DNA of 64,000 nucleotides from Zerene cesonia (lineage: Eukaryota; Arthropoda; Insecta; Lepidoptera; Pieridae): positions 2,914,001 through 2,978,000 of the forward strand of contig NW_024045132.1 in the NCBI RefSeq assembly GCF_012273895.1. The letters are read 5' to 3'. A program made the position numbers and the translations under genes. Below the pieces are notes generated by a model. The model saw only the letters and a list, made by a program, of their open reading frames with translations, had not been told where the DNA came from and did not search any database. Of the stretch, positions 25,045 through 38,274 are shown in pieces; position 1 is the stretch's first letter; each line of letters begins with the position of its first letter.

Positions 25045-25405
25045 TCAAACCGGAGGGAGCTGGGAAGAGCGGCCAATAAAATCATCAGGGGATAATCGAG
25101 CACGCTTCCGCACGAATTGGTCCAGCCCGCACCAGGATAGTACGACACCCCCAGAAGATCAGGGTGAAATAGTAGCATGTTTCTGTGTTTTGTACGACGA
25201 GTGAGAGCCGGAGGTCCGTTTCCTTTTCTTCCCTTTTCCCCAGCCCATTTCTTTGACTTTTCCCGTCGTCAATCCTTTCCTTATCCTTCACCCCTCAAAA
25301 GCGGGTGACGCATTTGTGTAAGTCCCACCTCTGCAAATACTCAATTCCGGCTGATGATCGCTTTCCATAAGATAACCACCTGCTCAGATGCCCGTTAAAA
25401 GGAAA
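25045..25405 (-). repeat. Repeat family H, longest copy
   Basis: On the minus strand: GGATAAGGAAAGGATTGACG, GACCTCCGGCTCTCACTCG, CAAAACACAGAAACATGC, then GGGTGTCGTACTATCCTGG and GCGGGCTGGACCAATTCG. The 68-codon minus frame at 25085-25291 is repeat-derived. Confidence 0.75.
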
Positions 25406-25409
25406 CTAC

Positions 25410-28400
25410 ATAAGTGTCTAAATTAGAACAATTTTGATAATTAATAGACCAAATACTATAATCTAATAAATGTAGCTAGCCTTCGATTTCACTTCTTCCA
25501 ACGTGTTAACATATTACCCACTAATTAAGTGTTAATAACGAAATGATTTGTGAGTCAACTTCGAATTATGTATATTCATAGAATAAGTTACCAGATACTA
25601 AACCAACATTTACGTATATTACAAATATGCTTTGAATCAATACAAATATACTGTATTTGGGAACACTTTACCACCAGTTAATATACCTATTACCTACCTA
25701 CCAAATATTGTCACATAATTAAATAGTTCATATACTAATAAAAAAATATGGAAAATTTTCACTTATATTATATAATTTACCGAAATCACAATATTTTTAT
25801 GAAATTATTCAACATACGCAAAAACAAGAAATTTATAGCAGATACTATTTTAAAGTTTAGAAAGAAAATAAACTTTACGCGTATATGTCTCAAACATAAA
25901 AATACACAACGCCATTTTAAAGTGACAAATAAGCCTGCGTTTCAACTTTTGCTACTTAAACAGAAAACATCGTTTTGTTTCTTTGTGATTGATAAACTCT
26001 AGCAATGTTGAAATGCTTATATTTTATCTAATATGATGAATAGTTTGAAGCAGTACGTAAAGTAATTTATAATAGTACGTAAGCGCCTAGATGAACTTCA
26101 TTATATTACGACGAAATATTAAAATCCAATCGAATTAATTTAAAAATTTTATGTGAATTGGTTTTCCATTCCAGATCCTTCTAAAAATAATTATTTTCGA
26201 GCTTTTATCCATGTTGCAGTATCTACGTAAATAATCTTTGTACTTACTTACAAATCGACTTCGGAAACTTACAACTGCAAGCGACAAATTTCGCTAAGTA
26301 AATTAGACGTATCCTGATTAAATAATACATGTGGAAAAACCAGGTCATAACTTTGTATACAATTTGCATCAAATAATTTGGCTGGTATGCAAAAATTTTT
26401 TAATATTCATACTTACCACATATGCAAAAAACTTACTCGCTTGGCTTACTGTGTGGTATTTGCTCGATATTAGATGCAGAATACCTCAACGGTTTTACAC
26501 ATTTTTGAGATAACTACGAGGTTGTATCACAGATTATTTTATGTTTTGGAAGAGGAAACCACTGTTTACCCCCTTCTCAATACACGTTAAACTGCGGTCT
26601 TTTTGATTTGTTTTAGAAAATGCATGCGAACGTACGTTCTTATATGTATGTATGTAACACCATAAGTTTTCATCCTATTTGCGTGATTCTTTTATGACAA
26701 TATTGCTGGCATTTGGTCCTATAGAAACTGGCGTGGTACGTCCTCGCCCAGAGACATCTGTGCCCTTTGCCCTTTAGAGGAAAAGAGTTATGGTACTTGC
26801 AGTTTTTAAGAGTTACGTCCCCACAAATTTTACTAGTAATTGTAAAATAAATATTATTTACTAAACAATAATATAAATATAAAAACTCACTTAAACCTAA
26901 TTCTTCTATATACAATATTGTACACTTTCTGAAGTAGAATTTTCTCTTAGGCTTGGGGATAATTTAATAATACGAAATGTCTGCTACGGTAGGTACTCCT
27001 ACGCAAAAACTTGCGTAGCAAATGTTTCTAGATGTGGCATAAAATAAAATAAAACTAATTACGTATTGCACTTTCCTCTTTGTGTTTTAGGACACTTACT
27101 ACATTGCTCCTATTACCTTATTTAAAGTAATAGTATGAATTATAATGTTAAATTAAAGAAAAATATTGATAGTATATTATATAATAAATATCTAAAAATA
27201 ATGATAAGAAATTATTTTGAATTATAAATGAATTACAACCTCAAGTTAGATTGCGGGGTTGACGTAGATTTGTAATTAAATATTCATTTTAAATCAATTT
27301 AATCCAATTATTCCTTCTTTTAGCCATTTAAAATTCATATTAATTAAGATTATCTTTTATATAGGTCCACCACGTACATATAAACTTACATTAATAATTC
27401 CGAGATTAATAGTTGTGGAACGGAATCACGTATATCGGTTAATTCACTTTGTAAAGCCTACATATTGTGTTGTGATTATATTAGTAACATTGTTTGTCGA
27501 TAATTCCCTTAATTTAGGTAATGATTCTCGTGTTTACAACCGACATTAGCGTAGCGTTACTGTGACAAGTTTACGCTATCTTGTATATAACTTCTTGGTG
27601 GAACTTGCTGGTATTCTGAGAATTGCTTATAATATAATACGAGGTAATTCTCAGAATGTCAAAGTAATTGTTCTTATTTTTAAACTGTGATATTGCATTG
27701 TTATCTGGTTTGTCGGCCAACAGGTTATAAACCTACTTGCTCCTTACAAAATAAAATAGAGCGACATGAAAGTTGAAGCTTTTTTCCTAATTCAATGAGG
27801 GCGATAAGGAATTTGTAGACATGCCATATATTAAGCAGTATAATATAGCGATATATAGTAAAATTGATAATGCTGCTTGTAACATACTGGTACGATAACT
27901 ATTAAAGTCAGACACTTTTGTATTTTGTACACACTAAAATTTTACAAATAGGTATCATTTTCAACAGGCAACACCGCATAGCCAATCGTAGGCCTATTTC
28001 ATCGGCAATTAACACATAATTGCTAATATCTCAACTAGTGCATAAAACACTTATTTGTGATTATGATGATTTGCCACCCGTTTATTTATGCATGTGTAAC
28101 ATTTTTGAATGTTTAAGTACACGATTGCCTAGCAACAAAACTGTGAATACAAACACCAATTGCAACAATTATAATCAGTGACGAAAATGTTGAAATTACA
28201 GTGCCACTAACTTACCTCTGCAATGAAGGGTTTTACCGTCGTTTCCGTTTAACCTTTTGAAAATCAGCTTTTAAAAAACTTTAGGCATATTTAACAATTA
28301 AAGACATCATCAACAATGACAATTCAACATATTTCGTTCAATTTTTCGCCATGTTTAAGATAAGTTTGTTTACCGTGACTAAAATCCTTATTTAATATAA

Positions 28401-28980
28401 TTCTGGCTTAATAATGCTTAATTGAATAGCAATATACACAATTTGCTTTTCTAGTAATACTTCTGAGATAGCAACTACGTCACACAGAAAGAAAGAAAGG
28501 GCAGTCTATATTTCATCAGGTTTCACTTCGGTCACGTGTTTGATTGAACGTGCAATTTTAGTATTATATTTCTTCAGCGATATCCCGAAGTAAATTGGGT
28601 AGCTTATAAGTCGACGCGGGGATACAAGTGACAACGAAGTTTTTTTAGTTGTAAATCTATACGAATATATAACATTTAAGAATTATTTTCGACGTTAAAA
28701 TAGCAGTTACACATTATTCTAGTACTTCTGTCAATATCACAGATTTAATTATAACAACATCGAGATAGGTAATAAAAATAAACTGCCTAATGTGTCGCTA
28801 AGCGTAAAACTATAGGACAACTGGACCAATTCTGCTATTAATTTTTTAATGTTTTTGTAAAGGAAAGATCTTATGGAGAGAAAACATGTACCAAAGGCGA
28901 AGCCGAGTCGTTAGTATATAATATAAATGTCATTAAATCCATACAACACATTAAAAGATCGATTACATGTAAATGGATCA
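25410..28980. other. AT-rich non-coding stretch
   Basis: No gene or clear repeat family; the only structured element is the inverted repeat at 27613. Confidence 0.55.
27613..27657. repeat. 12-bp perfect inverted repeat
   Basis: ATTCTGAGAATT and AATTCTCAGAAT are separated by 21 nt. ATTCTGAGAAT also resembles a STAT-type palindrome (TTCNNNGAA), though the core is imperfect. Confidence 0.45.
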
Positions 28981-28984
28981 TATC

Positions 28985-29110
28985 GCAATACTGCACTGAT
29001 TCCATTAGCATTTGGTCGCGCCCTGTGACGTCAGCGCTGCGCATGAGTGTCAGAGTATCAAACAGCTGTGTTTCGGTGCTACGCCCGTTATGCGAACAAA
29101 TTACTACCTT
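28985..29110. promoter_or_regulatory. Promoter-like GC-richer patch with CRE
   Basis: The patch has TGACGTCA at 29026-29033, then GCGCTGCGCATGAG, similar to an NRF-1-type site, and CAAACAGCTGTG with an E-box. It does not match the repeat families listed here. Activity is speculative. Confidence 0.3.
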
Positions 29111-29139
29111 GGTATAGGTCATTTATAGGGTTGCCTACT

Positions 29140-29215
29140 TCTTGTTGTAAAGAAGTCGGTCAAATGCGAGTCGAACTCGCGACAATAAGGGTTCAGTACA
29201 AAAAAGCTTAAGAGC
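29140..29215. repeat. Short arthropod repeat with tRNA T-arm-like palindrome
   Basis: GGTCAAATGCGAGTCGAACTC and GCGAGTCGAACTCGC form a self-complementary box that resembles an inverse T arm, followed by AGGGTTCAGTACAAAAA. A similar box is common in insect repeats. Confidence 0.45.
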
Positions 29216-29579
29216 AACTGAAAAAAAATGTCACCGTTTCTTTACTTCGTTTGTCATTTGTTATATATAATGTTATACATATTGTATTATTCATATTAAA
29301 GAAACACTGTAAACAAATGTTGGTTGACAAAATAAATAAATAAACTATGCACTACAATACCATTCAATTTCACTATGATTTCAGCTCCAATATCTCAATA
29401 GGATTAAGTTATAACAATATGACAGTTTCAACCCTAAGTCATACATTTTCTGTGATATACCTAAGGCCTGGATTTCAGCGTCGGTCGCATAAATGATCTC
29501 AGATTATGTGCAAATTATAGATAGTATAATTCGTTTCGGTTCAAATTATAGACTGTACCTGTATGCGTGCTTTATTATA

Positions 29580-29730
29580 ACATTAGGTAACTGTTTTGAA
29601 ATTACTTATTCTGACTATCTCAGGAACTACTGATCTGATTTGAAAAATTCTTTCGGTGCTAGATAACCCATTTATAGAGGAAGGTTATATATGTACCACA
29701 GACGAAGCCGGGGTGGGAAGCTAGTATAAG
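29580..29730 (+). repeat. Repeat family F-like fragment
   Basis: TGATTTGAAAAATTCTTTCG, AGAGGAAGGTTATATATG and GACGAAGCCGGGGTGGGAAGC follow a related subfamily. Confidence 0.55.
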
Positions 29731-30399
29731 ATAAATTTTACTTCTATAATTCTTGAAATTAAAATCATATCACGTCAGAATTTTCTCGAATTTTGTAATT
29801 AAAGGAACCGAATGGAAAAGCCATAACAATTTAATATTCCCGGACTTTTTCAAGCGGAAAACTCGAAAGTGAATCCGTAGAAATCATAAATAGCCTGACA
29901 TTTCCCCGGTGAAATTAAAACTTTTCCCGAATTTTAGCGCCCCCCGATACGAATGTTCTGTAACTCCAAAATTTGTAAGTTTCTCTTTGCGATTTTTTAC
30001 ATTGTACGAAGTAGTGATGTTTACGACCATCCGATATCGGAACTTGTAAATTATACTTATTCTTAAGAGACTTGTATATTTATTGGATTATAATTATCTC
30101 AATGTTTACTAATGGGAAATAACAAATTCGAGTTGATATGAAAAAAATTGGACCGAAAAATTTTGAGGAAAACGCCTTTCCGTTATTCTTATTATAAGCA
30201 GTTTTTTGTCGACATTACCACAAAAATGCACTATTTAACAGACAATGAAAATAAAACTAATACACACGTCTCACAAATACAAAAAGTTTCATCCTATTCA
30301 ATGTGATTTCCCCTTACTTACAATTGAATGACAATCATTAATTAATTATTCATGTAAAAATTGACAATTGTAAGCCACATGGCAGAAGGCACCTTCATT

Positions 30400-30445
30400 A
30401 TAACCTGTGAATCAAAATAAATCATTTTGAATTTGAATTTGAATC
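30400..30445 (+). repeat. Non-LTR tail-like fragment
   Basis: AATCAAAATAAATCATTTTG followed by GAATTTGAATTTGAAT is the hexamer-repeat end of a common lepidopteran non-LTR tail. Confidence 0.45.
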
Positions 30446-30697
30446 ATCACATAGCAAAGATATCGCATCGGACGCTGTAAAAAGCGCTAACTCGACATTT
30501 TATAAGTTTCCCTTAAATAAGATCCCAAGAGCCTTTGTTTTATTATTTGTTCAGCGAAAACAACCTTCCTTTTGACAAATAGCGGTATAATTAAGCTTCG
30601 TGCGGCGGTTACTAACTACTTTTCTATTCATTCTGTAGCAATTTCGGTCTGTTATCGTACCAACAGATTCTTAATAGCATAATCTGTTTTTATATGA

Positions 30698-30837
30698 TAC
30701 TAGCTGTTCACCCCTGTCTTCGCCCGTGGTACATTTCCAAAGAAATTTCAAAACCGGACCAGTAGCTTTGCAGCCTTTACAGAGAGCCTTTTCGGGTACA
30801 AACAAAAAAACTTTTCCTCTGTATTATATTAGTATAG
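30698..30837 (-). repeat. Retroelement tail fragment
   Basis: ACTAGCTGTTCACCCCTGTC, TTCGCCCGTGGTAC and ACCGGACCAGTAGCTTTGC are in the usual order for a lepidopteran tail, ending in a TTATATTAGTATAGA box. Confidence 0.6.
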
Positions 30838-31049
30838 AAGGTTATGTTTATAAATGTATATGATTTTTTATTTTTTAGAATTTTTAAGACATTTATGAAT
30901 ATGGTAATAATAAATGGTTTACAACTATAATTTAAAATTCATGTTATTACAACATTGTTTCATACTGGTTGAGACGTTTTAATTAACTTTCTCAAAAGAT
31001 TAATACATGGAATAAGTAAGCAGCATATTGTTAATGTTTAGTAGGTTTT

Positions 31050-31137
31050 TTTTTTGTTGGGCTATTTATGCAAATGCGTTGCATGTTCTAAGGAGAATAG
31101 ACTGGGAAGGTTTAAGAACAGGTGCGGGCCTCCCTAA
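31050..31137 (+). repeat. Repeat family H, short fragment
   Basis: GCAAATGCGTTGCATGTTC and AGAATAGACTGGGAAGG, then GCGGGCCTCCC, match family H with internal deletions. Confidence 0.55.
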
Positions 31138-31499
31138 AAAATATAGAATTTTCGCTCTTCAAAGACCCTGACGACTAAGGTTATATTAAAAGTCTATACC
31201 TCCATCATCTGTACAAATTATATAATTATAATTACATCCCAGAAGAATTAACATGAAATACCTTGTCTTGTTCACAATCACGCGATATTATTAAATTTGC
31301 ATAATGTCTATTAATTGTTCAATTATTGGTAGTTTGTATAAAGCATATTAAATGTATCGGCTGAATAATATACGATTATTTTCTGACACCGTTTCGATGC
31401 CAACACTATCCATTACATTGAGTATTGAGCAAGAAACAGAATATTAGTCCAAAAAAGTGTTTGTAAAACTAGCGCTTGGAAAAAAGGTAGTGCCCTTAC

Positions 31500-31625
31500 T
31501 TCCCTTGGCTAGCTTTGGCGGGGGCCCTGCCGTACGCCTCGATTTAACATACACGCTGTTACCCGCAGCGTCACTCTTGTGGTGCCCGGGTGAAAAGTAG
31601 TCTTTGACCTAATATAATCTATCTT
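31500..31625 (+). repeat. GC-rich retroelement fragment
   Basis: GGGCCCTGCCGTACGCCTC, CACGCTGTTACCCGCAGCG and GGTGCCCGGGTGAAAAGTAG resemble the interior of a lepidopteran non-autonomous element. No ends are visible. Confidence 0.45.
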
Positions 31626-31649
31626 CATAACATATTTCATTCAGATATG

Positions 31650-34435
31650 ATAAGATGTTTTGCGTGATATAGTGAAAAAATTCCAAATATTATAAAAACA
31701 TTCGCGTTTATAACTAAGGAGTAAGATTAATTCTTATCTTTCTGAGTGAAAGAAAACAATTGTGTCGTAACAGATCCAAAAATTCTAATAATTAACAAAT
31801 AAACCTAAATAAACATATTACGTAATTAAGTATACTACATTTTATGAAGGTACATATTTGGGGTTTTAATATTCTTATTCATTGAATCACAAAAATAATT
31901 ATTAAGCACCTTAAAATACGTAGTTCCAACATGCTTCAGGATTAAAGGAATAGCTGGCATTAATTTTATAAATCATGGTTTTGTGTTGGACTTGAATGTT
32001 GTTGGGGCGGTGAATAAAAGTGGCCTCATCAACAAAAGAGCTTATATTTCTTGAAAATAAATAGATTCAGATCCACTTGATCTTTGTTACGTTCCACAGG
32101 TCCATATAAATTGTGAAGTAAATACAAAATGAAAACTGATTGACTGAAAGCAAGCGCAAAAGCTATAAAAGTTGAGATGAAAATTTGTTATTTTCAACAA
32201 TCTTTAGAAAAGTCGAAATTAAAGGTCAATATAATCTATAAACGGAGAAAGAAACATTTTTATTGATAATTACAAATTTACGAAGCTATTCTTATCAGAC
32301 CGTTTTCCATAGACATTTTTTTCTCTGTTCTCTGTATTCTCTATTGTCTGCTCCAAAAGCTTTATGAAGTCTTTTAAATAACAACATCGAACACACGTTC
32401 AAAATATTCCGGCCAAACTCTGCCTAGACAGTTGAAGTATCGAATCAGTTCCGTACTACTTACGAAAAGTATATCTAGACAGTCTAGCTCACATCTTCAA
32501 GGCCCCAATCGGAATGTGGGATGTCGCAACGCGGTTTGCACACCGTTGCTTGCAACCGGATTCCGGCTGAATCCAATATGCACTTATTATGATAAACTCT
32601 TATTATTTATTAACTCACTCGTTGAGTTTTATTGGACATTACTTTTTAAATAGCAAGCGTCGAGGCTGAGTCCTAGTCATTTAGATAATTGAAAATCTGA
32701 AACACAGTTTTTATGATTATATCAACAACCTTTTGTAAATCTTTTCCGTATCATAAGAGTAATTCATGTATTTTCGTAAGCCGTTAAATGTTATAAAACT
32801 CGTAGAACAGCGAAGATTTTTGCAAAAAAGCTTACAAATTCAAAATAAAATGGTTAAAAATGCGAATTGTTTATAAAACCTCCGTGCAACAAACACGCGC
32901 AAACTTCAAATTTCGAATTTTTGAATTTCGAACGGTCGCGTAATAAATCGTGTTGCCATAATTGTTTGAACATGGAATCCTATTGGCGTTGTGCAACATC
33001 TATTAACCTAGATTTACATAATAGGATTATCTATAAGACACCGCCTATGGTCACGCGACAGGGGCAAGGCCTACGTTAAACTCATTATGCTTACCCCCTA
33101 ACCCCGCTGTTATGAATTTTAAATAGACGTGTTGGTTTATCTGAAGATTTGCGTACACAATTTACAAAAATAACACGCAGTTTCCTTAAGAAGATTTCAC
33201 TTACTACATTTTTGTAAGAATATTTTCTCGACTTGAGTTCAGTATGACAAAATGTTAGATCACATTTTTATACAAAAGATCATATTTTCATTCAAATTTT
33301 TATACAAAACTCTTTTGAAGGCTACCTATAATAATTATACTCTGGATTATAAGAAATACCATATCAGCATAAATCAATCGAATAAATATTTCAAGCTTTG
33401 AAAGTGTTCAATGCCAATTAAAATTAAGACTGAAAAGTTCGTTTCGAAATTTTAAATCTACCATTCTCACTCTTTGAACCGTGTTTTTGTAAAAAATTAT
33501 ATCATCTGTCCACCAGTACGTATTCTAATAGGTAACCCATCCAATATAAATTGACCCCGCCTAATCCTCACTGTTCCATTAAGTACAAAGAGGCCGGAGC
33601 TCTTCTTAAAACGGTTATTTTTATTTTAAAATAAACACATTTTTACGACAGCTATTGTAATTTAGTTTGTATTCAAAGGGCTTTAAAGTTCAAGTTTAAA
33701 GTGTATGCAAGTAAGATCTCGACGTATAGAGGAGGAGGATGCAAAATGCGTTAAACTAAGCGACATTCGTGCAGAAAATTACAATATGATATAACGTTAA
33801 CGATAATATTGCATGCGATGTTTATTTTTAATAGAGAACATCAAATAGTGGTAGCTGATATCGTTCCAGTTATGTGTACTTATTTAACTAGCAACCCTTA
33901 ACGATAAATAGAAAAGTTTTCTTCACTAGCTGTTGCTAGCCGATGTTTATCTTAATGTTGTTAATACTCTCTCATTAAATATATGTGCTTTTACGCGTAA
34001 TTAAATGCGTTAAATTAAATGACTATTGGCTACACATATTGCGTATCTCATATTTTTATCCTGTTATTATAAATAAACATTGAGAAAGTATTATGTGTTA
34101 TTTAAGATATGATAACACACGAAATTTTAAAAATTGATAAGTTTTTGAAACGTAGTCTTCATTTTACTATTTATTAACAACATATGTGTTTTTTTAACTT
34201 AGAAATTAGTTGCAGGAATCCGAAAATCCGGAAGCCGGGTCGGTGATTAATTTTTTATTAAGTCTACATGAAAATTCTCTTATCAAATAGTATTTGTAAG
34301 TTAATAGTTGACTATTCACTTTAATTATGTATTAAAATATATATCTTCATACTGAGCCGTATGAGTAACGTGTGGTGGTTTTATTTACAGAATATCTCGA
34401 TTATGCATTTAAAACGATTAGTCGTTAATACGAGT
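31650..34435. other. AT-rich non-coding stretch
   Basis: Short frames (for example 32432-32653 and 32867-33079 on the plus strand) are not supported by composition or homology that I recognise. Confidence 0.5.
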
Positions 34436-34439
34436 ATTA

Positions 34440-34616
34440 AAATCTATACTAAAATTGTAAAGAGGAAATATTTCTATGTAAGTATGTTTGTAGTGATTCA
34501 CACAATAATTACTTGAACGATTTCAAAAATTCTTTCACCATTAGAAAGCTGCGACTTCACTGAGTGATATAGCCTAGATATGTAACACGGGGAAAGCCGA
34601 GGCGAACAGCTAGTCA
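34440..34616 (+). repeat. Lepidopteran interspersed repeat, family F
   Basis: It starts AATCTATACTAAAATTGTAA, has TTTCAAAAATTCTTTCACC followed by ATTAGAAAGCTGCGACTTC, and ends GCCGAGGCGAACAGCTAGT. This is a known style of lepidopteran non-LTR 3' tail. Confidence 0.65.
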
Positions 34617-35140
34617 ATTACCTCAGTATATGTTTAATTTAGATTGATAATAAGGAGTTTGGCCATCGGATTTTAAGTGATTTCCATCTATATTTGATGT
34701 TATTAAAGAATAAAATTCGGTTTTTGAATGAGCTTAAATAAACTTCTTGCTTTTCAATTACTAGCAAAATTGACAAGCCTTTTGTTATCTCTATAAATAC
34801 TTATCAATATCCAAGTTAAAAATATGTATTAGTTGTATAGCAGATATTTGTAACCTACAAATTTTTTATTATTGCCTCCAAATTGAAAAGCCAAGGTATC
34901 AATGAATCTAGCTTTATAGAATCTACCATATGTTTAGTGACTACAGAATATAAAGAACGGGGTAGTGGTGCTACAAATCTTCTTACTTATCGTTGGGATA
35001 GAGGTCAGCTATACAGTTTCTAAAGTTCCTGCCCAAAGCGGATTGGTGTGGTAATCGATTTTACATTGAGGGATTTATTTGAAACATACTAAAGACTTTT
35101 TAAACGGATTTTAAACTCAGTATCCCGGTCCTCGGTCACG

Positions 35141-35270
35141 GTCTCCCCGTGGCCACGCTCGTTGGAAAGTGTTCGAAACGTCGGATTAATAATATAATGA
35201 ATAAATCGCGTTTAAAAGTTTTTAATTTCTAGATGTATAATACTCGCGTGAAAACAAAGACAAGAAAAAC
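35141..35270 (+). repeat. Repeat family L with GAAACGTC motif (possible Penelope-like terminal part)
   Basis: GTCTCCCCGTGGCCACGCTCG, GTGTTCGAAACGTCGG, AATAATATAATGAATAAATC and AATACTCGCGTGAAAAC are shared with 42190. CGAAAC-GTC resembles the 3' core of the small hammerhead ribozymes of Penelope-like elements, but the matching CTGATGA core is not seen upstream. Confidence 0.55.
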
Positions 35271-35314
35271 TATAAAACATACTATTTAAACAAAATGAAC
35301 GCCATCCTTAGCAT

Positions 35315-35349
35315 TATGAAGTTTAGAAAGTTATTTACTAAACTTCATA
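35315..35349. repeat. 12-bp perfect hairpin
   Basis: TATGAAGTTTAG and CTAAACTTCATA flank an 11-nt loop. No flanking duplication was seen. Confidence 0.45.
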
Positions 35350-37639
35350 GCATTTTCTTCCTCAAAGGGCTAAACAAAGGTGTAGATACAAATTATGATA
35401 TATTCAAATATCAAGATTATACGTAATAGCTCTATACCATTCTTCAACTGTTTCTATAAGACAGTAACAATCAAATTGAGAATCGGTTATTAATCAATTC
35501 TATATAGAATAAACCTAATAACCAATAAACAAACTAAATATATTTATTTTGAAATTTCTTAGTTTTCTAATAATTAATGTAATATTGCTAAATACTATAC
35601 TACTTTCGTGTTGTGATAACTCACGTCTATAGTTACATTGTGTATTCTTTTATCTTTTCATTTAAAGAAAATTTTATGCGATTACAGGCACAATGTTAGT
35701 CCCATCACAGCTTGTACATGGCAAAGTGGCAAATATCAGTTTTAAAAGATTAATCAAACAATTTTAATTAAATTTATAATTTTGACTATGCAAACGATAA
35801 ACCAATAACACGTTTTGAATTAAGAATATCTCGAAAGATTTGGAAAAAATTGGTTCATGAACTTATAATGTTTATATTCGATTCGATTGTAACATATCTG
35901 TACATTATACACAGAGAACTAGTTACCTTAAGACTAGTGTTTAATAGTCATACTGTGACCTAACGACCTAAATGACTTGAAGGATATTCACAGCTGACGC
36001 ATGAACTTCGATGTTACTCACCGAATGACAAGCTCATACGTCTGTATTAACTCATTGCTATTCATAGTAAATAAACATCAAAATGTTATGATCATAATAA
36101 GCAATTTAAATAAATGAAACACGGTCACTTACTCTTCTGCAGAGTATACGTTGGAATAATGTTTTATAGCGACGATCCTAATCAGGATAATAAGACAAAT
36201 TCATTGATACAGATGAAGCAAAAAAAGCGTGTTAAACAGTGGCATGCACAATGCACATTATGGCTTAATGAATCTGTTTTTAATATCGAGCAGAGATGGA
36301 CTGTTAATGGAAGGTGGCCTTTTACGAAAAAACATTTAATTTTATTCAGTTTCCCACTAATCAGATAATATTAAAATATCTAAATCGAATCGGTTAGTAA
36401 TTCAGTTTTTCTCAAAGGCATTTAAAGTCTATAGAACTCTTTATCAACCTGTTTTCTATTCTTTGGTCCATTTATGTCGCATCGCTATTGTTGACAGAGG
36501 GCGCTAGAATCGATAAAAGGATCCATTTCAACTGAAATCTTATATATACTTAGCATAAGGTATCATTTTCAATAAACTTTCTATTGAATGAATACTGGGA
36601 TGTTTATGTGCTAAGGATATTTTTGATTTATGTCTTTGAAAATAGAGTTTGTATTCCATTGTACCAAATATAGATAAATGGTCGAGTCGTAAGAACGTGC
36701 GGCATTCTTTCAATCTGTAAACATATCAGAGAAAAGTATATTTTCTCGCAAAGGGGACTACTATTTAGGTTATGAAGAATTATTAGCGAAACTTTATTTG
36801 TCTGTGTAATTATTTGATACGACATTTGACTTTCAAAGATTTACCAACGAAAAAGAAATAACAATTACGTAGTATTAATGTAAACGGTGTAAATAATATG
36901 CAAAATCTGATATTTCTCAAACGAAAACACATTCACATTACACCAGATTAATTATAGCAGAGTTACATTGCGTATATTGTTTATACACAAAAAAATGTTT
37001 ATAAAAAATACATACCGTTAATATAACATAACATAACGTTTCATAACTATATCAATAATTAAAAAAAGAACCTAGCAAATCTCTCTCTCACGGTGTACTT
37101 TTTTTTAATTTGATACAAGTACTAGTCTAATATATTGCTTAAAATATACATAACGTTCGGATATTGTCACAACATGCACTTTCATCAGAAACGATTATCG
37201 TGAGCAGAGCCGGAACAATGCCAAGGTTATAAATCACTGAATTATCACAGGTACAGTGAATAAAAATTGTTGTATTTTAGAACTTTAATATAGACGGAAT
37301 TAATCATTGCGTGTCAATACTTGGATGAGAAACTGTTGAATAATCTTAAACTAATTAATAGACAAAATAAAAACTAGCAATACGAAAAATTTTAATGTGT
37401 CAAACTCATATATTTTTCCTTGTCAAAATTAATTTTAAATGATGGTAAAAAGCTAGTTTCGTACATTTTTAAGGAGCAATTCGCATCAATATGCAATGTT
37501 ATTTATTTCCACGATAAAATACATCATATTTATTTAATTTCCATGTGATATCTAAGTTACGCGATTACACGAAAAATAATATTCTCTTGTCAAAATCCTG
37601 CCTGTTTCATTAATAACGAAAATTAGATAGAAACAGTTT

Positions 37640-37970
37640 CTACGACCCTTCCGAAATAAGTAGTAAAGGGAGCGCAAATAAATAAATAGAAAGAAAAAGA
37701 AAAACACACACAGCATTCCCCTTTACATCCGTGACTAGTCCAGACAGAGTAGGCGGCATTTCTTTGCTAAGATATCTTGCATTGCACAGCACTTGCTCAA
37801 ACGCCTTTCACGATACGTCGCAAGGCCGTTCTAATGCCGTACTACCTTTGTTTTATCTATGCTCATGGCGATTAGGCTGTTTCCATATTAACCTACAGCG
37901 AGTGATCGCGGCCGGCAATGAAGTCGAAGCCTTATTTTTTAGGCACTATTTAAACATCCAATAACCTTAT
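37640..37970. other. GC-richer non-repeat block
   Basis: From about 37720 to 37930 the sequence is richer in G+C, with AGCGAGTGATCGCGGCCGG near its end, and matches none of the repeat families here. A 77-codon forward frame lacks a recognisable domain and an ATG context. It could be a conserved non-coding element. Confidence 0.3.
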
Positions 37971-38274
37971 ACACGACATAACTAACATCACGTACTATTG
38001 AATAAATTTACAAATTATTTATTTATATGTATGTTTGTTTTATGGATAAAGTCTGACGTGTTTATTTTGATAAAAAGGGTCGGGGCAAAGGGTCTGGGCT
38101 ATAAATACACACTTTTCATTATATCAAAAGGATCCAATTAACTAGCGACTAAGAGTCGAACATGAAAAACGGATATTTTTTTTTTACTTGTACACGTGAA
38201 TAAATTCATATAATGATGTGTAGATGTTTTTTGCAACGATCGACAATAATTATAGTCTGTTTATTTAAGGGCTT

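Noticed and set aside
29140..29215. Minus-strand tRNA gene
   Set aside because: Only a T-arm-like box is present; no A box or acceptor pairing was found at the right distance.
35141..35270. Intact hammerhead ribozyme
   Set aside because: The CTGATGA core needed upstream of GAAAC is missing in both copies, so only a possible remnant is reported.
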